DNA of 64,000 bases, from NCBI GenBank assembly GCA_026075535.2, contig AP026543.1:5580001-5644000 (forward strand). The letters are read 5' to 3'. The stretch is from Tricholoma matsutake (taxonomy: Eukaryota; Basidiomycota; Agaricomycetes; Agaricales; Tricholomataceae). Below are positions 1 to 10,811 of this stretch, one piece after another (within the stretch, counting starts at the first letter, position 1; each line of letters starts with the position of its first letter). The position numbers and the translations under genes are program-made. Below the pieces are notes generated by a model. That model made no database searches. It saw only the letters and a program-made list of their open reading frames with translations, and had not been told where the DNA came from.

Positions 1-2404
1 CTTCAGTGAGCAGTATAACTCGGCCTTTCGCAAGGCGTCGAGTACAAGGGCGACATTTATTTTGTGCTCTGCAAGTGTGTTGGACCAGATGATAATATTG
101 TTGAGGTATACATGGCATATCTTTCTGATGAGATCTTTCAATGTGAGGGTCCTGGGTCACCCAGTGCTGATGTGTTGCCGGCAAGTTGCGCATGCCCATA
201 GGCATGACTACCCACTCCCACAGCCCAAATGGCGTGAGCATGGCCATGTACTTGATGTCATCAGGGTGGACTAAGGTTTGGAAGAACAAGTTTGTCATGT
301 CGATCTTCCCCCAGATTCGACCTTTGGCACAATCAGCAAGTATGTCATCTATATGAGGCAGAGGATAGTTGTTGGGAATGGTAAGTCTGTTTAGATGTCG
401 GTAGTCATTCACCCAGCGAGGAAGTACGCTTGGGTCAGCTTTCAGTATTATGAAGGAGGGTGATGCGTAAGGGGACAATGATGGCCTGATTCTGCCTGCA
501 GTGATGTGTTGGTTGATCAGTGTTTTCCATCTGGTACAGTACTTCTGTGGGCAACCGTATGCACATGATACTGACACAGGTGCACCAGGCAGCAGTTGTA
601 TGTGATGGTACACATCCCATGGTAGGTCTTTCACATGTGGGATGTCGGAGGGGAACTGGTCTTGAAAAGATTCTTTCAACTGCTTGTCAAGTTTTCTCAG
701 GGTTGCTTCTCCTGCCAGCTGCTCAATCCAGGTTTTGATTGTAGCAATAAGGTCGGGCGGGCTGGTGGTGCATGAGCTCATGTCAAAATGCTCCCCATTT
801 TCCTCAAAAAGGGACATTAGCTCCATGTGGACCAGCACCCATGCCTTTCTTGTTGTGTTCTGTCCAGTCTTGATTTGACGAGTTTCCGGTTTTCTATGTT
901 CATTAGGGGATTGAAGCGGGACTTTATGATTAAGTTTAGGGTCAGGGGGGTTCAGTAGGTCATAGCCAGATCCCTTAGCAATGACAGTCCACAGGTCAAT
1001 GCCGACAACAATTTTATTTTTCATGAGAAAATCCAGGCTGAGTATTAAGTCCATGTGAAGTTCGGGGCAAATGATTGCATTGAGAGCACAGGATTGCCAA
1101 AGGGAATCTGGAGACTGAACATATAATTTACAATAATGTGTTAAAATGAGAGGCAATGATTTCTTCTTCTTTGTGAATGCGCCTGAGACAGAGAGAGGTT
1201 TGAAGAGGGGTCGTGCAGTGAGGCATAGTATCTCTGCGAGGTTGCTAGAAATCAAGACTGGCGAGGAGCCGTGGTCAATCAGTGCTTCAACAGGTGTAGG
1301 AGCACAAGTTGCAGGGGCGTCGATGCAACACGTCCAAAGGAGATGTTGTGGGAGTGTAAAAGAAGAAGAAATGTACTCATCAGCTTCATCTGCATGTACA
1401 AACCCATCTGAGTCTCTGTTGCTATCACTTCTGTAGCGATCGATTTCATCAAACATCGCGTCCTTCTTGAAGACCACTGCAACTGTCGTGGAGCTTCCTA
1501 CGGTGATGTTGCTGGTCTTGATCTTCTCATACACCAATTTTGCTTTGGCTGTGTTGGCCACCGTGACTTTCTTGCAGTCCTCGAGCGTTGGGCATGGGTT
1601 GGTGCAGTTGTGACCAATGTGTCCTGCGTAGAAGACATGACACTTGTAGCAACCTAGATGCAGCCGGAGGAGGGTCTTCTCATCATCTGTAAGAGGGTTG
1701 AGGGTGGTGGACTGGGAAATGGTGGGGGTGTTCTCAATGTTAGGTACCAATGACTCCCATAACACGTTGTTACTCTTTGCTGCATGCATGACCCACGCCG
1801 CATGGCTGGCCTGCAGGTCCTGCTTGAGTAACTGGAGATGTTCCAACCATTCTTCTAAATCAGTGATTGCATCGAGGGTGCCTTTGGTAGCGCCCATGGC
1901 AGTGCTGTTGTTGGCTTTGTAGAGCCGTTTCATGCCATCAGAGAGGCGGGGGATCAAATGCAGGCAGAAACAGTTATCTGGAATGTGATAGGCAGATTGT
2001 GCTGTGCCTAATTCGTCGTTGGCATTGAGAACGGTGTTCACCCATGTCAGGAAGCTTGTGGTGCCTTGTGGGCCAATCTGGTCTTGCACAAGCTTGTCTT
2101 CCCAGGAGCGAGGTAAGAATTTCTTCTTCAGTGCGATGAGGAATTCCAGGAAGGTGAGGGCTAGAAGTTGTGCCTCCTCTGCGTTGATCCATGATTGGAG
2201 TGCTGTTGATTCAAAGTTATAGATGATCTTCCCTACTCGGTCCTTCACGGCAACGTCCTTCATCGAGAAGTAGCGGCAACAAGCATTGTCAAATTGGCAT
2301 ATGACCTTAATCATCAGATGCCCGACAGACAGAAGGGGGGCAGAGGATGGCGATGTTTGCTTAACTTCCGTGGTGGCGTACAGGGTGTTGGTGCTTGGAG
2401 TCAT
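1..2404 (-). CDS. Ty3/gypsy gag-pol polyprotein, 3' end outside window
   Basis: One uninterrupted reading frame of about 800 codons runs from the ATG at 2404 to the window edge. In order it shows a retrotransposon gag region, a CCHC-type zinc knuckle near 1,600-1,650 (CYKCHVFYAGHIGHNC), an aspartic-protease-like motif IDHGSS near 1,265-1,285, and a gypsy reverse transcriptase N-terminal half (YRHLNRLTIPNNYPLPHIDD near 330-400). Upstream in frame there is a stop at about 2690 and no other ATG, so 2404 is the first possible start. Near position 150 the expected RT sequence continues in another frame, where the catalytic box reads YLNN rather than YLDD. The copy is therefore probably inactive despite its long open frame. 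The protein copies element RNA and packages it; RNase H and integrase should lie to the left of the window. Confidence 0.9.
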   Translation of the reverse strand, partial: MTPSTNTLYATTEVKQTSPSSAPLLSVGHLMIKVICQFDNACCRYFSMKDVAVKDRVGKIIYNFESTALQSWINAEEAQLLALTFLEFLIALKKKFLPRSWEDKLVQDQIGPQGTTSFLTWVNTVLNANDELGTAQSAYHIPDNCFCLHLIPRLSDGMKRLYKANNSTAMGATKGTLDAITDLEEWLEHLQLLKQDLQASHAAWVMHAAKSNNVLWESLVPNIENTPTISQSTTLNPLTDDEKTLLRLHLGCYKCHVFYAGHIGHNCTNPCPTLEDCKKVTVANTAKAKLVYEKIKTSNITVGSSTTVAVVFKKDAMFDEIDRYRSDSNRDSDGFVHADEADEYISSSFTLPQHLLWTCCIDAPATCAPTPVEALIDHGSSPVLISSNLAEILCLTARPLFKPLSVSGAFTKKKKSLPLILTHYCKLYVQSPDSLWQSCALNAIICPELHMDLILSLDFLMKNKIVVGIDLWTVIAKGSGYDLLNPPDPKLNHKVPLQSPNEHRKPETRQIKTGQNTTRKAWVLVHMELMSLFEENGEHFDMSSCTTSPPDLIATIKTWIEQLAGEATLRKLDKQLKESFQDQFPSDIPHVKDLPWDVYHHIQLLPGAPVSVSCAYGCPQKYCTRWKTLINQHITAGRIRPSLSPYASPSFIILKADPSVLPRWVNDYRHLNRLTIPNNYPLPHIDDILADCAKGRIWGKIDMTNLFFQTLVHPDDIKYMAMLTPFGLWEWVVMPMGMRNLPATHQHWVTQDPHIERSHQKDMPCIPQQYYHLVQHTCRAQNKCRPCTRRLAKGRVILLTE

Positions 2405-2700
2405 TCTTGTGTTAATTCTGGGGGTTTTGGAGTCTGAGTCTGAGGAACTGGTGTAGTGGGGTGTGTGTCGACTGTTTTTACTGGCTGGGGCAGGCGATGG
2501 AGCTGGGTAAGGGGAAAGCGATGACAGTGGTGACAAGGGGGAGGATGAAGTGTCCACTTGGGGTATTAGGGCGCGAGATCGACTCCTGGTGGTGAGCGGT
2601 GTGGAGTGTGATGGGAGTCGAGACAGATTGGTATTAGATGGTAACGTATGGGTAAGAACAAGGGGGTTGTGGAGGCTAAGTTTGGTTGGTTACTCGAGGA

Positions 2701-2708
2701 TTTATATA
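2701..2708 (-). promoter_or_regulatory. TATA-like box upstream of the gag-pol frame
   Basis: TATATAAA reads on the minus strand about 300 bp upstream of the gag ATG at 2404. It could be the LTR promoter of that element. I could not define the LTR ends, so the assignment is tentative. Confidence 0.35.
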
Positions 2709-3382
2709 GGCAGCATTGTGGATTAGGCTGGGGATTGGGGATGGGTGATGTGATACTGCCAAAAGGGTGCTTCTCGCATTTCCGTGCATTCTGATGCAGA
2801 TGAGGCTTCTCACCTAGAAAGAATAGAGCACTCTTGGATTGGGGAATTTAATTTACCACTTGTTCTTCGTTTGGCGGTGTGGTTCTTTTTGGGGAATATG
2901 GCCAGGGGGGTATTTTTCCAGTGCCAGGGTTTTTGGGGTGGTATCTGGGGTTGTGATTTGCGGGTTGGAGGGGGTGCACATTGAGTTCATATTTAAAAAA
3001 AGTGTAACGGAAACACTCTGGTGTTTCCATCACTTAGGGGAATGCAGCGAGATAAATAGGAATTTGTTATGATTGTAAGAAACTGAGGGCTATCTAAGAC
3101 ATGAATCACGAGATCAACAAGAAGGCATGTGATCATGTGTATTTGTAATCATATGAATGTGTAAGGTGTCTGGAAGAAAAGGAAATGGTAAGATAAGTAG
3201 AGAATTATCTTACACTGTCTTGCATTTGTAGTGAGGGTGGGGCTGCTGCTGTTGTTGTCTTGTCCCCGCTGTTCATCCTCCCCCTGGGGCATTGTCCCTG
3301 CCAGTTGTTGTTCCCACCAGTCGTCACCACCGTTTGTCATTCCTGCATTCATCATTCGTGTGTTCATTGTTCCTGCATTTGT
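2709..3382. other. No gene recognised; probable LTR/leader debris of the first gypsy element
   Basis: This stretch holds only short frames without recognisable domains. It lies upstream of the minus-strand gag-pol and should include part of that element's LTR, but no second LTR is present to define its limits. Confidence 0.4.
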
Positions 3383-3501
3383 CATTCCCGCCCACTTGTC
3401 ATTCCCGCCCACTTGTCATTCCCGCCCACTTGTCATTCCTGCCCACTTGTCATTCCCACCCACTTGTCATTCCTGCCCACTTGTCATTCCCGCCCACTTG
3501 T
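3383..3501 (+). repeat. 17-bp minisatellite, seven units
   Basis: Seven head-to-tail copies of CATTCCCGCCCACTTGT, with single-base variants in units 4, 5 and 6, followed by partly degenerate units on both sides (about 3,340-3,380 and 3,502-3,525). Because 17 is not a multiple of three and the unit has no stop in any frame, all three plus frames stay open across the array. The apparent ORFs here are a by-product of the repeat. Confidence 0.95.
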
Positions 3502-3935
3502 TGTTCCCGCATTCATCATCCCCTGCTGTTTGGTGTCCTTGTTGGTTGGCATTGTTGTTCATCGTCAGCACCTCCATCTCCCCCTACGAGCAGTGGCTCG
3601 CAGGTGGGGTGGTGGCACTGTGATGTGGCAATCACGTGTCATTGTCCAGAAACAGGACCCCTTGTGACTCTGTGAGCAGAGGCTCACAGCAGCCACATAG
3701 GGCATGGGGTACCAAGAGAGGTCGGGGTGTGGGTGGGAGATGTTGTTATCAAGTGGCAAGAACCTAAACAGAAAAAAGAATGGTTAGTTAATTAGTAGAA
3801 GTAATAGATCAATCATAAAAACATACCCTTATGGCCCAAATGACAATACTTGTCATTTAGGCGCACTTTGCATGCAATGCCATGTTGTCATTGGCACGGC
3901 TGCCATTGGTGTTAGCGCCGTGTTGTGAGGGCATG
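3502..3935. other. No gene recognised
   Basis: Sequence between the minisatellite and gypsy copy A. I see no coding signature, RNA gene or terminal repeat here. It ends in GCATG (3931-3935), the 5-bp flank of copy A. Confidence 0.5.
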
Positions 3936-4336
3936 TGTTAGGAAACCACCCCATTACCTAATAAAATTTCATTTTTATTTTATTATGTCGAATTACACTA
4001 CATGACACCAAATTATGCTACACTTTGATAGTGTGAGAATTTTATTTTGCACGCATCAAAATGTACGTGCATGTATGAGTGCATCGGTAACAACAATGTA
4101 CAATATGTGTAACATAGTATATAAACCCTAAATATATGCCTAGGGGACCCCAGTTGTGTTCTCTTAGGTATTCCACCTATGCTTTCGGTGTGAAAGGCCT
4201 TTGTCAACAAACTCACCTATTAATAACCCCTCGCATCAAAACCATCAATTCCCCATCACGAGCGTGGATCCCGCCCCCTTCTTGTAGAGAGAACCTGCAC
4301 GGTCTTAGCTAGCAGATAGTGGGTGTTGCCCTAACA
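3936..4336 (+). repeat. 5' LTR of gypsy copy A
   Basis: 401 bp, TG...CA ends inside a 7-bp inverted repeat. It shares six diagnostic variants (for example five T in the CATTTTTA run, CCTTTGTC, CCCTCGC) with the LTR at 12,627-13,028 rather than with its own 3' mate at 9,750-10,150. Confidence 0.96.
4118..4162 (+). promoter_or_regulatory. LTR TATA box and inferred transcription start/self-primer
   Basis: TATATAAA at 4118-4125 is followed 34 bp later by AGTTGTGTTCT (4152-4162). If transcription starts there, the RNA 5' end would be exactly complementary to the 11 bases at 4339-4349 just inside the LTR. This geometry matches the self-priming described for Tf1/sushi-type chromoviruses. Start site and role are inferred. 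Confidence 0.6.
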
Positions 4337-4338
4337 GA

Positions 4339-4349
4339 AGAACACAACT
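4339..4349 (+). promoter_or_regulatory. Putative self-priming primer-binding site
   Basis: AGAACACAACT, two bases inside the 5' LTR, is the reverse complement of AGTTGTGTTCT in the LTR. No sequence beginning TGG, as expected for a tRNA 3' end, is found at this position. In copy B the complementarity extends to 12 bases. Confidence 0.6.
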
Positions 4350-4633
4350 TCCCATATCAGTGTGCCTTCTCTTACTTGCACATACATCATTGTTTCACCA
4401 TGCCACATCTGATTACTCATCCTTTTGACACGAGCCAGAAGTACTTGTATATATGTAATCTACCTTTTCTTTCATAAGCTGATGCCAGGCCTCGCCTTAC
4501 ATTGCGACTGCCAGTGATTGAGAGGCAGTGCTCGTCATTAGGACAGCTGCAACCAGACAACCGATTGGATCTGGTTTAGTTATGATTTACATTACTCTAT
4601 TCGGATGACTATTTTAGTTACAAGCCAAATTCA

Positions 4634-4831
4634 GTGATATCTCTGAGATCAGGCACTGTTGGAAGGGTTATTGATCTGAAGTGTCAAAATAGGCGCCTGA
4701 CGAACGACAGACGATTGACAAACCTCGATGAACCTTATCACGTGACCCGTAAACGTTTGGAGAGGTCTCGAAGAAAAAATTTTGAATTTGTCGAAGAAGT
4801 GATTCATCACAGATTCTACAATTATGTCTGA
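4634..4831 (+). CDS. Short leader ORF overlapping gag, conserved in both gypsy copies
   Basis: A 65-codon frame starting MISLRSGTVGRV ends eight bases into the gag ATG, in another frame. Copy B has a nearly identical frame at 17,926-18,138, slightly extended. It is basic and has no recognisable domain. LRSG near a start is also common at the N-terminus of fungal gypsy gags, so this may be the true gag start joined to the main frame by frameshifting, or an upstream ORF. Nothing shows that it is translated. Confidence 0.4.
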   Translation: MISLRSGTVGRVIDLKCQNRRLTNDRRLTNLDEPYHVTRKRLERSRRKNFEFVEEVIHHRFYNYV

Positions 4832-5918
4832 ACCTCCAACTTCTAATCCCAGTCCTAATCCTGTTCCCATACCAGCAGTAGAGGCAAAAATTGATGCACT
4901 CACAGCGCAAATGTCGCAATTAGTGTCAGTATTGGCAGCATCACAGCCCAGACAAGCGGAAGTACAGCCAGAGATGACAGGAGAAAGAGATGATGAGATG
5001 GAGGAGATGGTGGAGTGGATATCGCAGGAGGATGAGATGGTGGAGAAATCTGGAAATGGAAAAGCGTGCTTACCTAAGTACACACCCCCGCAAATCTTTG
5101 ACGGTACCATGGAGAATACAAAATCCTTCATCAGCTCTATAGTATTGTACATCCATGGGAGGAAGCCAGAGTTTTGTACAGCTGAGTCTAGGATTATGTT
5201 TGCTTTCTCATACATTCAGGGGGGGAAAGCACAGTTCTGGAGAAACAAGGCTATTAATCAAATTGCCACGGGAAATAAACCATTTGCAACCTTCAAGGAA
5301 TTTCTGGAGAGATTGGAGGCACAGTTTGGAGACCCTAATCCAAAGGCCACAGCCAATGCTAAATTAAGACCATGCACCAAGGTTCCCTAATGGCAGATGA
5401 ATTTATTTTGCAGTTCAAAGCAGAAGCTTCGCAAACAGACATGGGAGAAGCCGTGTTGGTAGAGTTTTTGAAAGCAGGATTAAATCCCTCCTTACTGAAG
5501 TCTATCTACCGACTACCTTCTATGCCAGAGAAGTTGGACGAGTGGTATAATTGGGCAATGCGCCTTGACCGGCAATATCGGCAGGAACAGGCGGAGTCAA
5601 AGTTGATGTACAGAAGTAGTAAATTTGGAGTCATCAGGAGGAAAGTCCAAGAAAGGAAAGGTGCCTCAGGCACAAGCTCCGAGGGCACAGCCACCGACCA
5701 TAGCAGTGACACCTATAGTTATGGAGTCAGCAGCACCAGCAGAGGCAATGGAGGTTGATCAAGCAGGGAGACGAGCCCCACTTAAATGTTTTAACTGTGG
5801 GCAGTTAGGACACATTTCTAGGAATTGTAGGCAGAAAAGAAAGATTAGGGAAGCTACAATTGAGGAAGTGAAGCCGGAGGAAGGCAGGCAGAAGAATTTT
5901 GCGGAAGAGTCCCAGTGA
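4824..5918 (+). pseudogene. gag: gag of gypsy copy A, frameshifted
   Basis: Begins MSEPPTSNPSPNPVPIPA. The capsid-like part reads to about 5,366, where one A is missing compared with copy B. The frame then resumes (MHQGSLMADEFILQF) until about 5,626, where two A are missing. It resumes again to the zinc knuckle CFNCGQLGHISRNC at about 5,790-5,830, and stops after a further one-base loss near 5,909. Copy B shows the undamaged order of the first part as a single frame. Gag would form the particle and bind element RNA. All damage is small indels in A-runs, typical of drift after insertion. Confidence 0.92.
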
Positions 5919-8900
5919 AGGTTTCCCCATTGGTGACCCAGAATTGTTACAATGTATTAGTATCCGAGGAAACCCAGAGTAAATCAGAAAAGGAAATTGA
6001 GGAGGAGTACAACGGTTGCGAATCATGTGACAAAGAAAATTGTCATGCATCATTTCTGAAAACCCCTAAATTCTTTATTCGCTCTGCGCGAATAGAACCA
6101 GAAATCACCTTGACTGTGGGATTGAAGACAGTGGACACGCATGCAGCTATTGATGTGAAAGTGTTGCTTGATAGTGGTGCTACAGGATTATTTATTAATT
6201 GATCCTTAATTACCGGAAACAGTATTAACACATGCAAGCTGGCACAACCTATAATGGTGTACAATATTGACGGAACAGTCAATCGTGGAGGAACTATCAA
6301 GGAGGAGGTGACTATGGTACTAAAGTATCAGGAGCATCAGGAGCGAGCCATATTCAAAGTGTGCGATCTTGGGAAAACCAATCTAATAATAGGATGTCTG
6401 TGGTTATGGAAGCATAATCCCGAAATTGATTGGAAAACTGGGAAAGTACAAATGACTCATTGTCCTAAGGAATGTAATGTGTATGGGAGGAAGATGAAGA
6501 AGGAAAAGAGGAAAAAGAGAGAGAAAGAACATCCGAGGAAGTATTCTGTTATGATGGAGGAAGTGGAGGATGAGGAAATGCCAAATGGGGAAGTTCTGAT
6601 CATGATCAAGAAAGAAGAGCAGAAGCAAACCTTTAGAGCAATTTGTGAAGGACAGTCATGGGACAAGAATATTGTGAAGGTGGAGAAGCCAGTGGAGGAA
6701 TGGGTGCCAAAAGTGTATCATGAACATCTGTCAGTGTTCCAGAAGAAGGAGTCTGAGCAAATGCTGGTGTGGAAGCCATGGGATCATGCAATTGAGATGA
6801 AGCCAGGGTTTGTGCCAAAGAAGTCAAAGGTATATCCATTATCTCCGATGGAACAAGAAGAAGTGGATGCATTCCTGAAGGAGCAATTGCGCAAAGGATA
6901 CATACAACCTTCAAAATCACCGCAGACGTCACCAATATTCTTCGTGCCAAAGAAAGACCAAAGGAAGAGGATGTGTACAGATTATAGGTATTTGAATGAG
7001 TGGACAGTGAAGAACGTGTACCCCCTGCCGTTGATCTCTGCAATAATTGACAAGGTGGGAAAAGCCAAGGTCTTTACAAAATTGGATTTACAATGGGGAT
7101 ACAACAATGTACAAATAAAGAAAGGAGATGAGTGGAAGGCTGCATTTGCCATGCGTCGAGGATCCTTTGAGCTGCTTGTCATGTTTTTTGGATGACTAAT
7201 AGTCCCCCGACCTTTCAAAATATGATGAACGACATTTGTAAGGATGTAATAGACAAAGGTGTGGTAATAATATTTATTGACGACATTCTGATATTCATGG
7301 AGGATGAAGAGAATCATGAGGCGATAGTGCAGGAGGTGCTATGGAGGTTGGCGGAGAATGATCTATTTTTGAAACCAGAGAAGTGTGTGTTTGGGGCAAG
7401 CGAGATTGAGTTCCTAGGATTATTGATCGGCCCTGACAGGATCAAAATGGATCCAATCAAGGTACAGGCAATCACAGATTGGCCTGCGCCCACTCGTGTT
7501 AAGGAGGTTCAAGCCTTCTTGGGACTCGCAAATTATTATCGTCACTTTGTGCACAATTTTTCTAAAATTGCCGCACCCTTACATAACCTTTCGCAAAAGG
7601 GAGTAGTATGGAGGTGGGGAGAGCAGCAGCAGACAGTGTTTGAGGAGTTGAAGAGGAAGTTTGTGGAGGGACCAATATTAGCCCCAGTAGATTTCACACG
7701 CCCTTTGCGAGTGGAATCTGATGCATCCAATTTTGCTACTGGAGCAGTATTATCAATGCTGTGCAAAGATGACAAATGGCATCCTTGTGCATACTTGTCA
7801 AAAGGGTTGAATGATGTGGAGAGGAATTATGATGTGCATGACAAAGAGATGTTGGGGATAATATGAGCATTGGAGGCATGGAGGCATTATTTGGAGGGAT
7901 GTACACATGAGATTGAGATCTGGACGGATCATCAAAATCTGCAGTACTTCATGTCCACTAAAAAGCTTAATCACAGGCAAGCGCGTTGGGCACTATTCCT
8001 ATCACGTTTCAATTTTCACTTGGTCCACAAAGCGGGAAGCTTAATGAGGAAAGCAGATGCATTATCCAGATGTATCGATCATAAAAGGGGGGTGGAGGAG
8101 GACAATAAAAATGTTACCTTACTCAAACCCAAATACTTTTGCATTTGCGCTATGCATCAAGGGCATCTATTAATAGATAGCTCAGAAATGGAAATGTTGT
8201 CTAAAATTAGACAATGTTCGGAAATGGATGATGAAGTAGTGGAAGCCATGAAAGCTCTGAAGGGAGAGAAGAAAGGTAATATCAAAGGAGATGAATGGGC
8301 TGAGGAACAAGGGTTGGTGTTGCTTCGAGGAAAAGTGTATGTACCGAAGAATCAGGATTTGCGAAGGGAGATCATCTGGTTACATCACAATATGCCGATT
8401 GCCGGACACCCAGGAAGATGGAAGACATTGGAATTAGTAATGAGAAATTATTGGTGGCCCGGAATTTTGAAGTATGTGTTGGGGTATGTGGATGGATGTG
8501 ATACATGCATGAGGGGGAAGAAATTTCCAGAGAAACCTGCAGGAAAATTAATGCCAAACCCTATACCTAAAGCGCTGTGGCGAGATATATCTGTGGATTT
8601 TATTACTGGATTACCTGAGGCTCAAGGGTATGATGCAATATTCATAGTATGCGACTGCTTTACAAAGGAGGTCCATATTATTCCTACTACTACAGAAACC
8701 TCATCATTGGGCTTGTCGTGCCTCTATCTAAATCAGGTATGGCAGTTACATGGGTTACCCAATACCATTATCTCCGATCGCGGACCACAATTTGCTTCCG
8801 TGTTTATGCAAGAACTAAACAACATATTGGGAATTCAAACTAAATTATCTATGGCATATCACCCACAGACTGATGGGCAGACAGAGAGAATGACTCAGGA

Positions 8901-9738
8901 GTTGGAGCAGTACCTACGTATGTTTGTCAACTACCGACAAACCGACTGGCCCAAATGGTTGGCAATTGCCGAATTTTCCCACAATAACAAATTCCATTTG
9001 GCTACTTGTATGTCACCCTTTTTCGCGAATTATGGATATCATCCTCGCATGGGAGTAGAACCCAGAAGGGAAGTCAAAGTACAGTTGGTAGAAGATTTTG
9101 TATCTAAGATGCAAAAGGTACAAGAGGAAGCAGAGGCGGCATTGAAGAAAGCACGTGATGACATGATGCGACACGCGGATCGTACTCGAGCACATGCTCC
9201 AGAGTACAAAGTTGGTGACTTGGTATGGCTAAGTACCAAGGACCTGAATATTCCACGACCTTCGAGGAAACTTATGGAGAAACAAGTTGGCCCATATGCG
9301 ATCTCTAAAGTGATCTCGCCTAATGCGGTAATGCTAAAATTACCCCGATCATTCAAGATTGATCCCGAGATTAATGTATCCTGCCTACGCCCTTACCGCC
9401 TGCCCACTATTCCTGGCCAACAAACTACTCTGCAACCTCCAATAATAGTAGAAGGTGCTCCAGAATACATAGTTGAAGAAATTCTAGACTCACATCTTCG
9501 ACGGAACAAATTGGAGTTCTTAATAAAGTGGAAAAACTATACCGATGAAAATAATTCGTGGGAACCCAAAGAGAATTGTAAGCAAGCGCGTAACGCAATC
9601 GCCCAATTCTTTAAACGTAATCTGAATGCTCCGCATCACATTGCGAGAATGGTGTATGGGGGGATGAAATTCCGGCCTTACCAAAATTTCACAGAGGGGA
9701 CAAACATAATATTTTCTCGCCTGGAAGTCGAGGCATAA
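5915..9738 (+). pseudogene. pol: pol of gypsy copy A (PR-RT-RH-IN-chromodomain), broken
   Basis: Protease motif LLDSGATG lies at about 6,170, followed by a TGA at 6200-6202 where copy B has CAA. RT runs from about 6,800 ([11 protein letters not shown]) with the catalytic box FIDD at about 7,285. A one-base loss near 7,190 (FFG|MTNSP) shifts the frame. RNase H and tether follow (SDASN, DHQNLQYF). A TGA at 7864-7866 separates the last 622-codon frame, which holds the HHCC zinc finger, the integrase D-D-E core (VDFITG, SDRGPQF, QTERM) and a C-terminal chromodomain (EYIVEEILDS...WEPKENC). Chromodomains steer integration toward modified histones in this family. Confidence 0.94.
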
Positions 9739-9749
9739 AAGGGGGGTAA
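9737..9749 (+). other. Polypurine tract of copy A
   Basis: AAAAGGGGGGTAA directly before the 3' LTR; it would prime plus-strand DNA synthesis. The gag-pol stop codon TAA overlaps its left edge. Confidence 0.8.
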
Positions 9750-10150
9750 TGTTAGGAAACCACCCCATTACCTAATAAAATTTCATTTTATTTTATTATG
9801 TTGAATTACGCTACATGACGCCAAATTACGCTACACTTTGATAGTGTGAGAATTTTATTTCGCACGCATCAAAATGTATGCGCATGTACGAGTGCATCGG
9901 TAACAACAATGTACAATATGTGTAACATAGTATATAAACCCTAAATATATGCCTAGGGGACCCCAGTTGTGTTCTCTTAGGTATTCCACCTACGTTTTCG
10001 GTGTGAAAGGCCTTTCTCAACAAACTCACCTATTAATAACCCCTTGCATCAAAACCATTAATTCCCCCATCACGAGCGTGGATCCCGCCCCCTTCTTGTA
10101 GAGAGAACCCGCATGGTCTTAGCTAGCAGATAGTGGGTGTCGCCCTAACA
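9750..10150 (+). repeat. 3' LTR of gypsy copy A
   Basis: 401 bp, same ends as the 5' LTR. Its diagnostic variants (four T in CATTTTA, CCTTTCTC, CCCTTGC, GTGTCGCC) are those of the LTR at 18,436-18,836, not of its own 5' mate. The flank to the right is GAGGT. Confidence 0.96.
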
Positions 10151-10284
10151 GAGGTGGTAGTAAAAGATTCATTATGTAAATAGAAGGCTGGTCCCTTTAT
10201 AGGGGCCAGCCAGGTCAATAGCAAAGAAATATAATATATACAAATGCGGGGTCAAGCCCCGGGTCACCACAGTGACTCACAACA
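10151..10284 (+). repeat. Distal part of a copia LTR, split from its proximal part
   Basis: Ends in ACAACA at 10284, fitting an LTR that starts TGTTGT. Its start (TATTGTGATCTAGG on the minus strand) lies at 19,170, and the proximal part fills 19,170-18,842. The two parts abut gypsy ends that carry the same target pentamer (GAGGT / ACCTC), as expected if the gypsy inserted into this LTR and the middle segment was later flipped. An internal hairpin with a stem of about 10 bp lies at 10,186-10,211. Confidence 0.6.
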
Positions 10285-10811
10285 ATCTCAAGGCCTCGAT
10301 CGTTGTCTACGCACACATCAGCCTCTCAAAACGTTACTGCTGCACACGTTACAGCCTCCCCTTCCTCGAATCTCTCTCACGGCTCCCCCTCCTGGAGTAT
10401 ACACCCTTTCTGTGGTACTGAAACAACTGTTGTGACCAGCAGTGCTTCACGAGCCCCATCGCTAAATGGCCTCCTTGGACCCATCCCCTCTCGGTACGAT
10501 CTGCGGTGGTCTACGATCCCCATTGGCCAACCTTTGTGTGGCATTCTATGAACCCCACCCCATCTTTTCACAACGTGCTCATGACACTCCATGAGCTCTG
10601 GCAGTCACTCTTCCTGCAGCGCTCTCTGAGCCCCATCTCCTCACTTCCTCCTCAATGGCACTCTTCGATTCCTCGACCTACAAGTACTTTCTCATTTCTT
10701 TCTCCCCTTGATTCTGGTGCATTACTCCCTCACGCATCATCCGCTTACGTCTTACATGTTGATATTTGGCTTATTCTCATTGCAACTATCCATTCCTTTC
10801 ACTATCTGACC

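Larger units (their letters stand above)
3936..10150 (+). mobile_element. Chromodomain Ty3/gypsy element, copy A
   Basis: A full-length element bounded by two 401-bp LTRs that begin TGTTAGG and end CCTAACA. Between them lie a leader, gag with a CCHC knuckle, protease, RT, RNase H, integrase and a chromodomain, which makes it a chromovirus. A polypurine tract directly precedes the 3' LTR. The coding region carries several frameshifts and stops, so this copy is non-autonomous. The flanking pentamers differ (GCATG left, GAGGT right); each is matched, inverted, by the flank of copy B at 12,627-18,836. Confidence 0.96.

Noticed and set aside
3383..3501. CRISPR array
   Set aside because: The units abut without spacers and the genome is eukaryotic.
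3231..3667. Three overlapping plus-strand frames of 127-135 codons
   Set aside because: All arise from the stop-free 17-bp minisatellite read in three frames; there is no start context or domain.
10506..10811. N-terminal extension of the copia gag frame
   Set aside because: It begins with GTG, lacks copia similarity and reflects an open leader; the ATG at 10812 fits the family.
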